DNA from: Apostichopus parvimensis
Lineage: Eukaryota; Echinodermata; Holothuroidea; Aspidochirotida; Stichopodidae
Assembly (NCBI GenBank): GCA_000934455.1
Contig: KN888292.1
Location: 10,326 to 74,325 of the forward strand
Length of the DNA: 64,000 nt
Direction: 5' to 3'
The first letter of the stretch is position 1, and each line of letters starts with the position of its first letter. The notes under the pieces were generated by a model. The model saw nothing but the letters and a program-made list of their open reading frames with translations, was not told the DNA's origin and did not search any database. The translations under genes and the position numbers were made by a program. Shown piece by piece: positions 23,001 to 38,000 of the stretch.

Positions 23001-26000
23001 ATCAGTGTCTTGAAAGCTTAATCATTTTAGTCATAACAAGAGTGCATGCTCATATCCGTGTATTGTAAACACAACACCCTAACACTGACAGCAAACAACA
23101 AGATTACTCCTAGTTTTACTAATATCAGCTCAGTTATCATTATTAACCTCACAAATATAATTGATTTTTTTTAACAGGTTAGGCTTTGACTGTCAAATTA
23201 GGGCTTTTTCATCATTCTAGTTTTCCAAATGCTAACTTTTTAATCACACTAGATGGTTGCAACACATATAAAACTTAAACAGTTTGCTACATTGAATGAA
23301 ATGCCAAGTTATGCCAGATCCTGCTTGTTATATACCAAGTTATGGAGTATGGTATGGAGTACTCTTGACTCTGTTAAACATATATACACGACACGAGGGC
23401 CCAATTCCCACCTCACTTTCCTTCCCCCGTTTTATGGAAAACATAATCATGCCGTATTTTGAGAGAAAATTCATGACGTTTGTTATAAAACGCATCAGGG
23501 CTGATGTTTGCTACTGTCATTAATTTTATTGAGCCTATCTCCCTGGCTCTGGTTCCCTCTCTCTAGTGTATAACATAGCAAACAGAAACTATGAGTAGTT
23601 ACAAGGCCATTGAACCTACATAAAAGATTTGCAAGAGGTTTATAACCCAAATGGAAACCTCACAGAAGGAACTTCTTTTTTTTCTTTTTTTGAGAATTTG
23701 CATTTGAATTTGTTACTGGTGGTGGTTTAACATCTTTCCGAGGCGCACACTACGATGAGATTTGATACTTTGCTACAGCGTCTGGGTGAGAACTGTTTGT
23801 CATATCAAATAAAGATGGTGGACTTTACATGGACAGCTTCCTAAATAATAGTAACAGCTAGATAACTATAAGGAGATTCGGATTCAGAGGATAATGAACG
23901 CAAAACCTGCGAGGACGTGATTCCTTTCTTCACATAAACAGCATTTTTACATCACTACAATAGTAACAGCCAATTTAAAGCACATTTGACAGGAGTTCTG
24001 GTTGTCACTTTTGATTTGTACATGTATGATAATTTCATCAATTTACTTTGTTGCATGTTCTCAGATCAATCAGTCACTAATGGTGATCAAAATTAAACTC
24101 AGAACTGTGCGGACATGGCACGTAACCACAAGAACGGCTTTAAAGTGATGGAGTTGACTGCGATTAGTGCAAACAGAACAACAGTGCATGCATGCATGTA
24201 CGTATGTATGTAATCTCTGCAAAACTGAACATGCTCAATCAAATCAGAATAAATAGGAATGTCAGGTCAACTCTGCCTCTTTTAAAATTCCTGTTTTTTT
24301 TTGGGATCATTTCCATCGTTCCATTGATATTGTCGAGAGAACTAAATAATTTGATTAATGTATTTTAAATATCATTCAACCCACAAAACTTCAACATTCC
24401 TGTCTTACTTTTAACCCCCCCATCTCTTCCTCTCCCTCATCCCCCCCCCCATACAGAGAAGAAACTATAATTTTGTTTTGGATTTTGATGACTTAATTCA
24501 AGAACAAATAGCTGACATGATCCGCAAGTATCTCTTCTGTCTCTCATTCAGTTGAGTACGTACTGTGAGCAGCGTTCCAAGATTCTGTCACGTTGCCGGG
24601 CGTGCAACTTCTCGTGCACTCTTTTAACCTCGCTGCATAAATTGACTTACTTGTAATCTCTTAATGTTCTGCTCTCTTATCTTAGCCGCTCTTAACCTCT
24701 CGGCCATTACCTTGTGCTCCATAGAGGGCAGCGATCGTCCCTTGGAGATTCTCAAGTTGCGCAGCTGCTGCTCCGTCATCTTGGCGAGGCCCGGAGACAT
24801 TTCACCGCTGCTGTCGTAACCGTTGGAGATGTATCCTTCAGATAGACCTTAAGAGTCAATGATACGGTTACAGAACATTGATTAAAAACGAGATGACATC
24901 GGTCTGCGCCCAATCGTTATGGAGACGCAATATCTGAACATTCATGATTACAAAGATAACATGCTAGAATAAGAGAACGACCCAACACATAGAAAAGTAA
25001 CTTCACTTTATATGTGTCTTTCTGACACACCAGGAAGATATAGTTTTGAAAGTTTCCATATTTGAGAGGGGATTTGAGGAGATATCAAGGAAAATTGAAA
25101 GCCATAGTTAAAAGTTGAAATGAGAACATAGCTAAAACAAATTATGTATTCATGCTTTTCCTAAACCTATATGGCTCTTGACTTTCGATTTAGTGTCAAT
25201 AGGAAGTACCAAAATATAATCTTCATCCATTATTGTCATCAGTTGTTAGCCAACTTTAGTTTCAATGATTTATTGAAATCATCTTTTGGAGCTTCTGTGC
25301 AGAGTCATTTGATTGATGATGTTATCTTAAGAAGATCACACATGATTTTAATTTCTAATTTTGTTTTGAATTTAGGCAGCATTTTAGTCTTGATATTATG
25401 TAGTCCAAGAAGAGAGAAAAAAACATGCGTGCTAGTTCCTATAGCTATTCTGGTATTCCAGTTATTCACCTCTCAATATATTAAATCTCCAGAACGCTCC
25501 TTTAAGTCTTAACTGATGACGACGTCCCTTCCTCAGTGCAGGCCTAATTGTTAACGAAGTAAATTCTAACGAATCAACTAAAACATAACCTTTGAATTCC
25601 ATATAAACAAAAGAGCTATCTTGATGACATTCAATGCCATTTCTTCTTTGTTTTCCCTTGAGTGAAGTTTGTGTTACATTGATATCAAACATTCTAAATG
25701 ACAGGAACTGGAGAAGACTAAATCATCTTTGAAAGAAACAAAACATTGACACTAACTTAATGGTCTGTGTATTAGACTACATAATCCATTCAGACGTTTA
25801 AAGCATCATTCCTCAAAAATTAATAAAAAATGTCTTATAGAAATACAACCAAGACTGATAGCAGTGTATGGTCTACAAAATATTTAAAGTAACTCAGTGC
25901 CTAATGTTATCGTTTAACAGTCATTTTTCTTTCTTTGGTTTATATATCCGCTCATCGGTGCACACACCAGACCTCTATTGATTTAGGGTGGAAGCTTTAC

Positions 26001-29000
26001 CACACAGCTGAATTTAAGCGATGACTTGATATAATAATTTCCTATGGTTGGTTTATTCACGCAACATCACGAGACCACCAGACTCACCTTCGTGATCGCT
26101 CATATTGCCTGGGCTGTACCTTGACGACATAGGGAGTGACCCCGTCTTCTTGTATATTTCCTTCAAAAATAAGAAATTGAACGCATGAAGAGGTTTTTCC
26201 ACTGGTTTGCCGGTTTTATGATCAAAAAGTCACTGGCAAGGATTATCCACTTACCAGAAACCATAGACTTCTGGAAAATCTTTTTTTATGGCCCTGACTT
26301 TCATGTAGGTTAAAAGATTTTCAGCTTTATTCCAGACTTAATTGCCGATAGTACGGTGCTGCTTCTGTATCTCTGTCATTACAGTGAAGTGTTTATTTTA
26401 GTTCTTCTAACGACAGCTACGGCTCAAACGAGCGCAAGGTTCACAAAGACCAGAAATAAGTGGTTTCAAGATTACCCAGAAAATCTATAACCTTTGGAGG
26501 GAATACTGCTATGATGTATATATAGTTAAACAGGGGAAAAAAAGAACTTTATGTACCAGCTGGCAAACAGGCTGAAATGAAAATGGGGTACATAAAAGGG
26601 TTGATGAAATATTAGCTTCTAGCAGGGTCTGAAAGGATGATTAAGGGTTCAAATTTAAATTTAAAAAAGAAAGAATAGCTTACTGCAGTTGTGTATCTCG
26701 ATGAAGGTGGAAGTGTGGATCCCCTAAGTCCAAGGTAATCTACAGAAAAATAAAAACAAAAATATGGAAATGAAAGTTAGAGTAATAATGTTCGCACTTT
26801 CTCTCAAAATGAAATGACAATTGTTTTCAAGCAATAAAGTTTGTATCCCTTCAAAAATCAGAAGTAATTTGTTACAAAACTATATAAATAAAAGTTAAGA
26901 GTGATGCTTCTGCCTTGCCTTAAAACAACAAAAACACAACTGTCTTTCAAGCTCCTAAGTTGCAGATTTTATCCCTTCAAAATCAGAATTAATTTGTCTC
27001 TATTTCTTTGTTATTTTATAAACAATATATGTTTATTAAATATTTATTCATTCATCAAGGCACCAGTCCATTAATTCACTGTTAACCACTAAAGCTAAAC
27101 AATTAAGAGTAGAAGATGATCAACTTGGGTTAAATAAAAGAAAGTAATTAATGCATTGACAAATCTACACTAATAAAGGTATCAAAAGGAATGCGAGAGG
27201 AAATCAACTGCAAATGTAGTAAACATCTTTAACAACAGCAATTTGAACATTTCAGTCAGTTCATGCTGTACATTTCATATTGCCATGGTTACAGTAGTAA
27301 ACAAAATTGCATTAACACTATTCAAATGCAAAGAAAATATTATCTTGATTTTGGCCGTTTTATCTGCATGCAGTGGTACGTGCAATCTAGCTTTCCTTCG
27401 CACAATAAATTAAAAAAAAATGTTTTCATATCTACAGTAATATTACACTTTAAGAGATCGCAAGCATCAGGGTTATGAAAGCCTTTCATTTGTATTTGAT
27501 CAATGAGATAGATGATCAATGACCAAGTTTTGAGGGGCAACAAATGATATTCAAAACAAATTTTACTGCAAAGTATATTTAGGTGTACTTTAAAATCTGC
27601 TGTACTGACTTTGAACAAGGACAGAACACATATCATTCCATTACAGGCTCAGTAAGTACAAGGCTCATTCACATATTAAATGAAGAGCAGTCATAGTTAG
27701 GATGCAATCATCAACAAGGATTAAATATTATTAATAATAACAATCATAATAATATGTATGCAAGCAGCATCGGTGTAATAAGTGGTGATCATGCCTCTTG
27801 TAATATGATAATTCATAGAGCTCTGCTCTGCATCTGGAAGGGCATATAATATATATATAGGTACAAGTATTAATTGACACACCCACAGATAGTTTCTTTG
27901 TCCGAATTTCAACATTTTTAGGGTCATATTGAATAACTGTAAAGACATTATATTATTATTTATGTGTATTACTTATATTTGTACATTTTTTTCCTTTTCT
28001 TCCAGGGAGTCTCCTACTTTGTTAAGTCTTTTTAAGACTTTATAGGAGACTACCTTTCCCATTGTACACAATTGGTGATAAAACAAATAAATATATCAAT
28101 TAGAATTATTAATGGAATGGTACCTTGCCAAAAGTACTGAGAAACGTTTAACGATCAGTTTAAGTTGGATCTTGAATTAGAATGTAGGCCTGAAACTAAC
28201 AACAAAGACTGTGCTGCACTGAACATCAAGGCAAAATAAGAGCTGCTAATTTTACCCACTTGTTTTAAATCTCCCTCCCTCCCCATTTACAGAAACGATA
28301 ATAAAAGAAGAAAAAGATTAGCAGCACGGGTGTGATTCAAAATAGTGTATAGGATGCTGGAATACAAACTGAGAGTTATCGGCATTGTGGGAAATGATAA
28401 CCATGCATCATTAAAGTAAATATCAACAGTCTGAGAATCTGACTACATTATTGCAGCAGTTTTGTATCAGACATCTCTGTAGGGTAGCCATGCAGTCAAT
28501 ACAAGATGGATGGGCAGCTTGGCCGATTCCAAGATTCAGTAGAACTGAGTATCTTGATGGTTGGATGGCGTGCACTGTAACGTGTCTCTTCATCAAGTTA
28601 ATATTTAAGTTTTTCCTCCAAATTCAAATAAGTCTTAGTTATAAATTAGTCAAGAACAAGATAAGATCATCTAGGTGCGTAAGGAGTTATTAACACACTC
28701 CATCCTGCGTTCAATTACAATCATTGCAGTAGATTAGTAACAACATGTACTATTGCTACAATACATTTCACACTTCATGAAGCTTATCCTTGGATACAGC
28801 TTTCCATCCTATCACAGCCCTACACAGCTTGCCTTGCCTTGCCACTGCCTCTGTCTCCCCTCAGGCCTACCCCTGCCTATTTCTACCACCCTAGCCCTGC
28901 CTCTGTTTTCACCACCCTACCTCTGCCTCTGTCTCCCTACCCCTACCCTTGCCTCTGTTTCACCCACAAACCCCTGATCAGATCATCATGCATTTCTTCT

Positions 29001-32000
29001 TAGATCTTAAGTCAATACTGTACACACTCCAAAGCTGTTAGTCTGGCATGCATAACATCACTGTGTCTGTATTTGTAAGTTTGTTAGTTGGTCTGTGGTA
29101 CCTACCATGTGGATAGGAATACCTTGTGTAAAGGGCACCTGTGTAAATATAGCAACATATGTCTTCAAACAATATTTTCAAAGTATTTACACTTCTCAAA
29201 GATATACAATTACTGTCACATCCAGTAATTTTGTCTCTAGCAAATTATATCCACCCAATTCATAGCTTAATTCATGAAGTGCTATATATAATAATCTAAT
29301 CAGCTGGATGGTCACATTACACTTTGAAACAGTCCGTATTTGAGCTGTGCAAAGACGTATAACCACGTACAGATTAGAATATTCATCACTCTTTGCCCCT
29401 TCCTTGACAACTGGAATTTTCATTGCCTGAACCTCACAGGAATATATTACATATATAGTAATAACATTATATGTGGCATAAAAAAGTGTATGACTAAGCT
29501 GGGAAGGTTTTATAACCAGCCTAGAAACTATAATTGTTCATCTTTTGTAATACATGGACATATCAAGCATGTCAACTGTAATTCCAGTAATGCACCAAAA
29601 GTGACATTTTTGTTGGAGAATTTACATCCATATTAGGACATGTTTTTAGCAAATTTTATGTTATGCATTTATTATACACTGTATATCAGTGACTGGCAGA
29701 TGTTAATTACTGCCCTCTATTTAAAGGTTATATCTTAAATGTGATGGTCTAGATACATTCATAGATTCAGCTGACAGGTCTTTCTATTAGTTTAGTAGAG
29801 TGAACACCAACCCCTTACAGTGGCTCCCAAACCCTATACCCATTTGCTGATCTTTACACTGTATCCCAGCATCTGGTCCCAGGATGCTGGAGAGGGGGTG
29901 AAGGTGGGGGCGGCCCCGGGGGGTAGGATGGCACTCATTACACCACACAGGCCAGCTGCCAGTTGACATGATATGATCATCTAGACATCTCACACAATAA
30001 CCCATACTGTACTAGATGGAGCTAGGCGATATATATCCCTTCTTTACTTACCCGAGTAATATGAGTTGTCGTATCTGGGATGAATGGCTGGTACCTTGTT
30101 TGCGGATGGTGTCCTGGAAGCGCTTCGCGGATCGAGATTCTCCACGTCTTCCTTTTCAAGCTCGGCCCGGACAATTTCTTTACCGAGTGCCGAGTCAACC
30201 TGCTCCAGCTCCTTCTGTATCTTCTCCTGTTTCTCTCGGCCGGAAGAATCCAGCAAGTCGTTCATGGATTTGCTCTTGTTCTTTCTGGGCACTAGAGACA
30301 GGAGAGGCGGTCCCGGCCACTCCGGCCTCTCCACCTTGGGGACTTCGTTTGGTCCGGGCCTATGGGCCGCAGAGAACTTGGCTTGCTTGATGATGAGGCT
30401 AGACAAGTTCTCATCTTTGTGTGGTTTCAACTTGGGTCGCAGACCATCAAAGGCACTCCTCGGACGGGGGCGGAATGGTCCTACAAAGAAAGGCAAGTTA
30501 CAAAATAATTTAAAGTAACAGGCTTTAATCTAATTTAAGCATAGCATGATCACTAGGGTGGAGGAACATACATGAATCAAACAATGTAAGCTTATTAGCT
30601 TTTGTAAACTAGCAGTCTTCTTGTACTAATGCACTAGGTGCGAGATGAAGATGCCACTATTAATATTTCATATTTATTCTACTAATTCCATACATCCATG
30701 GTGGCATTCTGCCAATTGTATTCCAACATTGATTTGTCTGCCAATCAACATATGTATTAATGCAAGGCTAATAGTGAGCTCATACACCATCAACAAACAT
30801 CTTGAATACCGGTAAGTAATTACCAGTCAAAAATATCCTCTGGATATTAACAGGCTCTTACAGATGTAAAACAGAAATGTCCAATTCAAGAGATGTCAAA
30901 GAATAAATCGGTGACTAATTATGGAAACGGATTTTAGAGAGCTATTAATGATGATTATCACTAATACATTCAAATTTTCTCCGGGCATAACTTTTCATTC
31001 TGCAGCAGGCAACGATTCTTATCGACAGAATGTAGCTAATGATCTCCAATCAGACTAAAAACGCCAACAGGCTCAGTGATTCTCTGCCACATTTTATATG
31101 AGAATAATTAATGTACAACTCCGCACACACAATGTCAAGATTTGACGATCATGGTTGTCTGCAAGTGATGAAGCAAGAACCGTGCACATATCCAGTATGA
31201 AGTTCATCCATTAAGTTTATTTTAGGATTCAATATGCTCACATGCTTTCAAACCCTAACCTCTGCTGACCTTTGACCCCTACTAAGGGAGGTCTAAATAC
31301 CAAGTAACAGAGTCATCAGAGCTTTATTTTAGAGTTCTCTTGTTTACAAGTTTCTCAGACATTTAATGACTGTTTACCTCAAATGACCATTTTTATGTTA
31401 CACATACACGACATCAACGTCACATAGATTCCACACGACGGTAAAAAAACAAAAGGTATACATTCTGTCCCCCCCTCCCCCTCCCCACAGCACAAGCAAA
31501 AGCATCATTATCATGAAAACATGAAGAAGATTTCCTGGATCATAATGATAAAAAAACAAAACCCACTTACCTCTTTGAAATGAAAAATCTCCACTGCTAC
31601 TGGGAGACACATTTCCTGTGAAGATAAAGATAGTTAACTGGTCACAATGTTGTCTGGTTAAATTTATCAGTCATGGTTACTTATTGTCTCTCTGCTAAAT
31701 CCAATTCTTCATCAACTTGATTATTTTGTGATGATGTGTGGGTGGTAATGTACTATACCCTGATACAGTAGTAGCATTTACCAACATACATCGAGTCACT
31801 CCAAGATTAATGTATGTCATCCAGTTACAGAGTTGTTGACAATTGACAATTCATAATAATGGACATCAAATATGAATGTAAGAGACTGACTTCGGTCAGA
31901 GGAACATGCATGAATCAAGCAATCAAGCAGGCTTTGATAAGCCAATGAGGCTTCTTTGCGAGTTCCTGCTAGCAGGAGGATCTAAAATACATACATACAT

Positions 32001-35000
32001 ACATACTCCATGATACAGAAGAAAGCAATTCTACTTTAAGGCTGTATTAATATTCTACATTCACGTTCCACAGTTACCACACTAGAAATGCTTTAATAGG
32101 CCCTATGTGTGCCTTGGACCTGATGACATAATCTGTTAGTACACATGTCTGCTGTCACAGCCATGCCAGGAATTAGGAAGTTTAATAGGCATCACTATCA
32201 AAGCATTACATGCAAATGAAAAACGGTGACTACATTATATATTTGTTGGAAACAAAATTTAATGTATTGACTTAAAAACAAATGAGTTATTTTGTTAATT
32301 AGTGATACAAACAGCAAGTTATAACAACTTTTGACATTCAGTTATATCATAAACACAAAATTATCAACTTTTAAAACAACAACAACAGGAAAGAAATCAA
32401 TTAAATCATAATTGAAATATGCAAACTGAAGAAAGCAAACCTATCACTCTGATAAAGATAACATAAAGACTATAACACTATATCTATAGACAATGTGAAC
32501 AAATTGATACGTTACCATGGAAACACATACGTCAATTAGAGTTTGAATGACTATTTAACAAACAATTAAATGGGAATGCCATTTTTTTTTATATATATTC
32601 AACTTTAAATGAAATCAGCCTCTCATCATCGAGGTCCTCCCTTGGTTTGACCTTTGTACTTTATGACTTTTAATCTGGATTATTTTCTTGTTTGTTTTCC
32701 ATTGAGAATTGTTTCTTGTTTTCAGAGGCTTCACTTTGCCTTGAGGTGTTAATTTGCTTTCTATTGTTTTAGGATAAACATGATTTCACCCTAATTGTAT
32801 GTTCCCATTTTCTTTTCTTTTTGTCCCCTTCATTTTAGGCTAGCCCTTTGATTTGATGGATTTCACTTATAGCTTAATTTAATATTTCGACCTTGGATCT
32901 AGCTAACATTGTTTTTTCTTTTCTGTTTATATTGGTTACTATGTCTGTTGATTTCAAGGTAACCTCTTGATTTGTGATTTAAGTAGCACATCATGATTTG
33001 ATATCAATATGTTATTTTGAGTATCATCTCTTGATCTGATGTGATATTTACCATCTCCACCTTTCCCTTTTCTTGACATTAACGGGTGAACCTGGAACCT
33101 TCTTGTTAATTTATCAGATACTTGTGTATTTTTCTCAGTTGTGAAATTAATTCGTTAACTTGTGTCTTTAAGTTACGCACGAACATCAATCCATGAGCAG
33201 AAGAGCCGTGCTATGACTCTTTTTTTAAAGTTCCCATCGCATCTGTCTCTTGCAGTGATCAATGATTCAATTGTGAGCAACAAAAGAGGATAAAAGTACA
33301 AGACTTTGATGAGTCTTTGAGTGAGTGAGAGAGGTGCGATGGTGATGGTGAGTCGGTTCTCTCGTAAGAGATGATGACAATCCTGCCTCTCGTCATATTT
33401 ACATGACCTGGTTTGAAGATTTAATAAGACGAGGAGGGCATGCCTGGCGCTCACCATTTAATCGAGCTACGTCCCATCACATTATTTGAAAATGTCTTAC
33501 TTTCATGGTTATAGAAAAGGCAACTCGCTCATGGATACCTTACTAGACCTTACTATAGTCTTTGCTTTTTCACGTAGACTTTTCTGAAGAGAGTTCTAAT
33601 GGAGAGTTTGCAAACATCTCATTCTCTCATGACTCATGAGGTGTACTTTTCAAATGTTACGCACATCGGTAATACATTTTAAGTTTATTTGTTACATTTG
33701 ATTTTAGGCTCAACTTCGGAGGGACGCATCTCCCGTTTAACTTCTAACAAAGAACCAGAAAATCATATGTTAACTTTTTACCGTTGCTAGTTCCAGACTG
33801 TGGTTACTTTTTCCTGGAATCCATTTCAAATTTCTAAATTCCAGAATTTCATATTGCTAAATTGTTTTCTACATTTTTAAAAATGTGCCATATTTTCATC
33901 AGTTTACAGTAAGTTTTCAACACTATAGCTGTGATATAAATGAAATTCTACTAGAACAGGCAACATGCAAATGTATAATGATAGTATATATGGTATTATT
34001 AGTAAATTCATTCACTGAATTACAGATCCCTCTGAATTCTGTGTCATTTAATGTAGTATGTCACTACATTTATGTTTAACATTTAATGTAGTATGTCGCT
34101 ACATTTCTGAATTTACCATGCAGTCACGATTCATATGTTCAGTGATATCTCCTGTCATGTGAAACTTGTTTTTAGCAAACGAGAGTGCCATAATTCAAAT
34201 TTAATTGATCTGATCATAGAATGCAACTAGTTCACAAGGTCAGCAGCTACTGTACTTTTCTGGAATTTTAAAGGAGCATACAGAATATGAAGCAAAGAAT
34301 GACTTTAAAGTAAAGACAATAAATTCTGCTTGGCACTATTATTACAGATCCACAAGAATTGGTGAAGAAAACAGCAAGAACTGACAGTCCCTTCTTATCT
34401 CTCTTAGAACAAAGAAATTAACAAAGAACCAGGTCAATGAGACATTAGTTTAGTTCTCATCACACTGAAGAATTACTGAATATTATTATTTTCCTAACTC
34501 AACCTTTCCAGTGGTGATTCATATAGATTATAACCGCCTCCCAGTGGTGATTGTAGTGGACTATATCCCCCTTTGTTGAAGTATCTCCTTTAATATTTTC
34601 ATCTCAACCTCTAAATTGTTTGTGATTTTGCAAACTCAGTATGCTCCTTTAAATGTCATGCAAAACATCAGGCATTGCACTTGTACATCCAGGTTTGTTT
34701 ACCAAATACAAGCAAACTTTCCATAAACAAGTTCTAGTGAAAGTAGCATGCACTTCTCACATCTAACATGATGAGGAAAGAGATTCCCAAAACATTAAAC
34801 CTGCCCGAGCCTCCTCCTCCTCCATGAGAATTGAGCTCACACAAGCGAATGATTTTCATGCTGTATATATAATCAGGCAGGATGTTTAGCTAAATGCCTC
34901 AAAAATGGTGACTAAAATTCTGTGGAATTAACTCATCGATTCTTAATCAAACAGAACAATTAACAGCAATAACTTGCACAACTTCTTTCTCAATGTAATA

Positions 35001-38000
35001 CGAGCCAATACAGTTGCATTACTATCAAAACGTGCAAATTGATAGAGTAAAACGCAAACTTTACCGTTCGGTTTGACATAGGCTGATACAAGATGGCGTA
35101 GAAGAACAACCAACCCGTGACGTGCGCAGATAAACATTGATGGACAAATATGATTGGCAAGCAAGAGTGTTGAAGAACGTTGGAAAGAAAGGAAAACAGA
35201 TAAAAAGAAGGAAAGATTCTCATATGTTTTGACCATTTCAATCACAGCAAACTTTCAAGACTTCTAAGCAAAATCTAGTAAGACTACTTGTTAGTGTACA
35301 GAGAAAGAGTTAAGATGTAAAAGTTCTTATAAAGCACTGAGACTGACATATAAAATTATATTACCAAAATTAGTGCAGAAAAAATTACGTGTAAAGTGGA
35401 TAGTCTAACGGTTTTGGTTAATTAGTTAGTAAGAGAAGGACCTAATTACAAAACTTACAAAATGTATCCTGCACAAAATAAGGTCTGCAACCCCATTTAG
35501 TACAAATATTTCTTTGTGTGGGGGGGGGGGGGGGGGGGGGGGGGGAGGAGAGAGAGAGGAGAGGGTGATATTCAATACAAAAATTCATGTTAAAGATTAA
35601 AACTGACACAAGGTGACTCACTGAGGTTTACTATTGTTTGCCTCCTTCTGGCTATGTAGTACAGTCGGAAAAAATTGCTGAACCGAAACAAGCTTGTCAG
35701 CATATCTCAACCAATTCTAACTAATAGTTCATTAATTGCATAAATTTTCTTTTGTAGTTTTAATCTGTACTTCCAATAGCGATCATTAAGTTAAATATTA
35801 AATCGCAGCGACTTTATTTTCAGAGGCATTTGCTCCTATATATATTGAGAAATTGGTTGGTCGAGTTTAGTTTGGGGTTACAAGTCGGTGATAATATCTG
35901 ATGTCACTTGTGTGGACGAATCCTGCACCCAATTTGCTTCAATCTGAGCTTACGGTATGGTTCTTGAAATGCATGTTACGAGCAACTGGTCATTGACTGC
36001 CAGAATTAACAGTACATTAAGAGCACCACAGGTCAACGACTCCTGAAAATCACATAACAGCAGCAGTATTAGGCACACAAACATCAGCTATTAACCAAGA
36101 AGTCAATATGCAAATTTTGAAATAGTCAACCCTATACATCATCTCACTTCTTGTGGTATGAATGCACTTTAAGTATATAAATATATATTTATATCGATCT
36201 TCAAAACTTAGCAAAGACCTCTGTAATCTCAACCCACAGAGCTGCTATAAGGAGTACTGAATTACAAAAACGGCCGCTGATTGAGCGACGTGTCCAGTCA
36301 TACTCATCGCCAAGATAAAGTTTCTTCTTTAGTATTTCGTGTTAACATTTTTTTGGCTTTCTGTAGCATATCTGCAGTTAATTTTCGATGAAATGGTATG
36401 GATGAAGCCTAATACATGAGTTTGTTTTTATCATGACTGACATAAACTTCACTCATTTTTCTTCACTTAATAAACACCGTTAATTCATTTCCCATCCGAT
36501 TCCTCAACCGAGGACATTTTTTTCTTTAAAGTTATTTTGATGTTTTGTCAAATATGTTACACAAGCTAGGTGAGATTTTGATCGGGAATAGATGTGATAA
36601 ATAATGCTTGCAATTCACAAAGTTAGGCATAGATTTGAGAACCTATTGCTCTCAGCTCTTTTTTTCTAGAATGATACTTAATTTCTGTGTTTCTTGCATC
36701 CATTTCCCTGACGATGTTTTCGATGCTTATACTTTCCCACACGGCATTCTTTTACATGTTTTAAGTAGACTAGCTTAAACTATACAGAACACTATGAACA
36801 AAGATTTGCAGCTATAGTATGTGAAGAAATACGAGCATTCTCTCTGACAAAATAAATCCAATCCAGGAATCCCTCAGGTGGTTTCATGTGAACTTTACTA
36901 GAGAATAGCAATCTCTGCCTCAGTCAAACATTTGTATGAAATAAATAGAGTAGTTAATGATAATGGTACAAACAGAGGCAATATTAAAGGTACGTGTGGT
37001 GACCAATAACAATACTAGATAGACTGGACGTAAGATAGTTGAATGGAGAGAATCTGAAAAGTTAATATTAATAATAACAATATTTCATAATATTTCATAG
37101 GTCAAACACAATCTCTCATATCTGTCTACAATTTTATGAGGCCATAAGCCCATAAGTTTTGAGTCCTAAAACACAACCTTAAGAAGCGTAATACTTGTTA
37201 TGTAGTAATAAATACTTTATATGATATGTTTAAGAAATTCTAAATATTCACTTAGAATCATATACATCAATAATTGATACTCTATCTGTTTGGACAGAGC
37301 CTAAATTATCCTGATGCATGATGCTATATAGGTTATCTGTGCTGTGTGATAGTATCTAGCATAAACAATCAGAGGTTCTTTATCCATGTTCAAAAAAACA
37401 AAAGGAACAATTTCTTTGATCAAAAGCTTTTAACCTTAATTTCCTAATAAACTTATTTTAACCTTAATTTCCTAATAACCTTATTTAACCTTAATTTCAA
37501 GCATAAAAGTATCAGTGGGTCTCATGCAATATCATAGAAGGGTACCTTGCTGTTGTTATGTTGTATGTGTGTTAAACTTGGTCCTACCCTATCTTACCCT
37601 AGTATATCCAACCCTCTTGTCAGCAACCCTCTCCCCATCTCCCCCCCCCCCTCCTTGCAGGGAAAAAAACAAAAGTAACTTGAAGCATTGGATAACTGAT
37701 AACTGGTACTACATAGGTGATACCAACATCAGCTAGTATCCACCATCACCATCTGCTTTGAGATGAGTGTATACCATACTTACATACCCTCAAGTTCCTG
37801 TACATTATAATACCACACACATTTAAGATTATCCTCAACGTTCCACTCTCAGTACAGCACAGATCAAATCATCAGTCATTTTTCTGTTTTGCTTGACAAG
37901 GATTGACAAATATTTCTGATGCTGAGGATGTCTCAGCAGCATGTGACTATTGTATTTCTACCAATCAATTGTAAGATGATCACCTACACATCCTCTTCCT

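Noticed and set aside
24186-24212. ATGCATGC palindromic stretch as a regulatory site
   Set aside because: It grades into an ATGT simple repeat and is better explained as low complexity.
30016-30518. Plus-strand open frames over the anchor exon
   Set aside because: Antisense shadows caused by the GC-rich coding exon on the minus strand.
34795-34840. Possible internal first exon with ATG GAG GAG GAG GAG on the minus strand
   Set aside because: Very short, weak GTTTAA donor and no promoter evidence; a short ABLIM isoform start remains conceivable.
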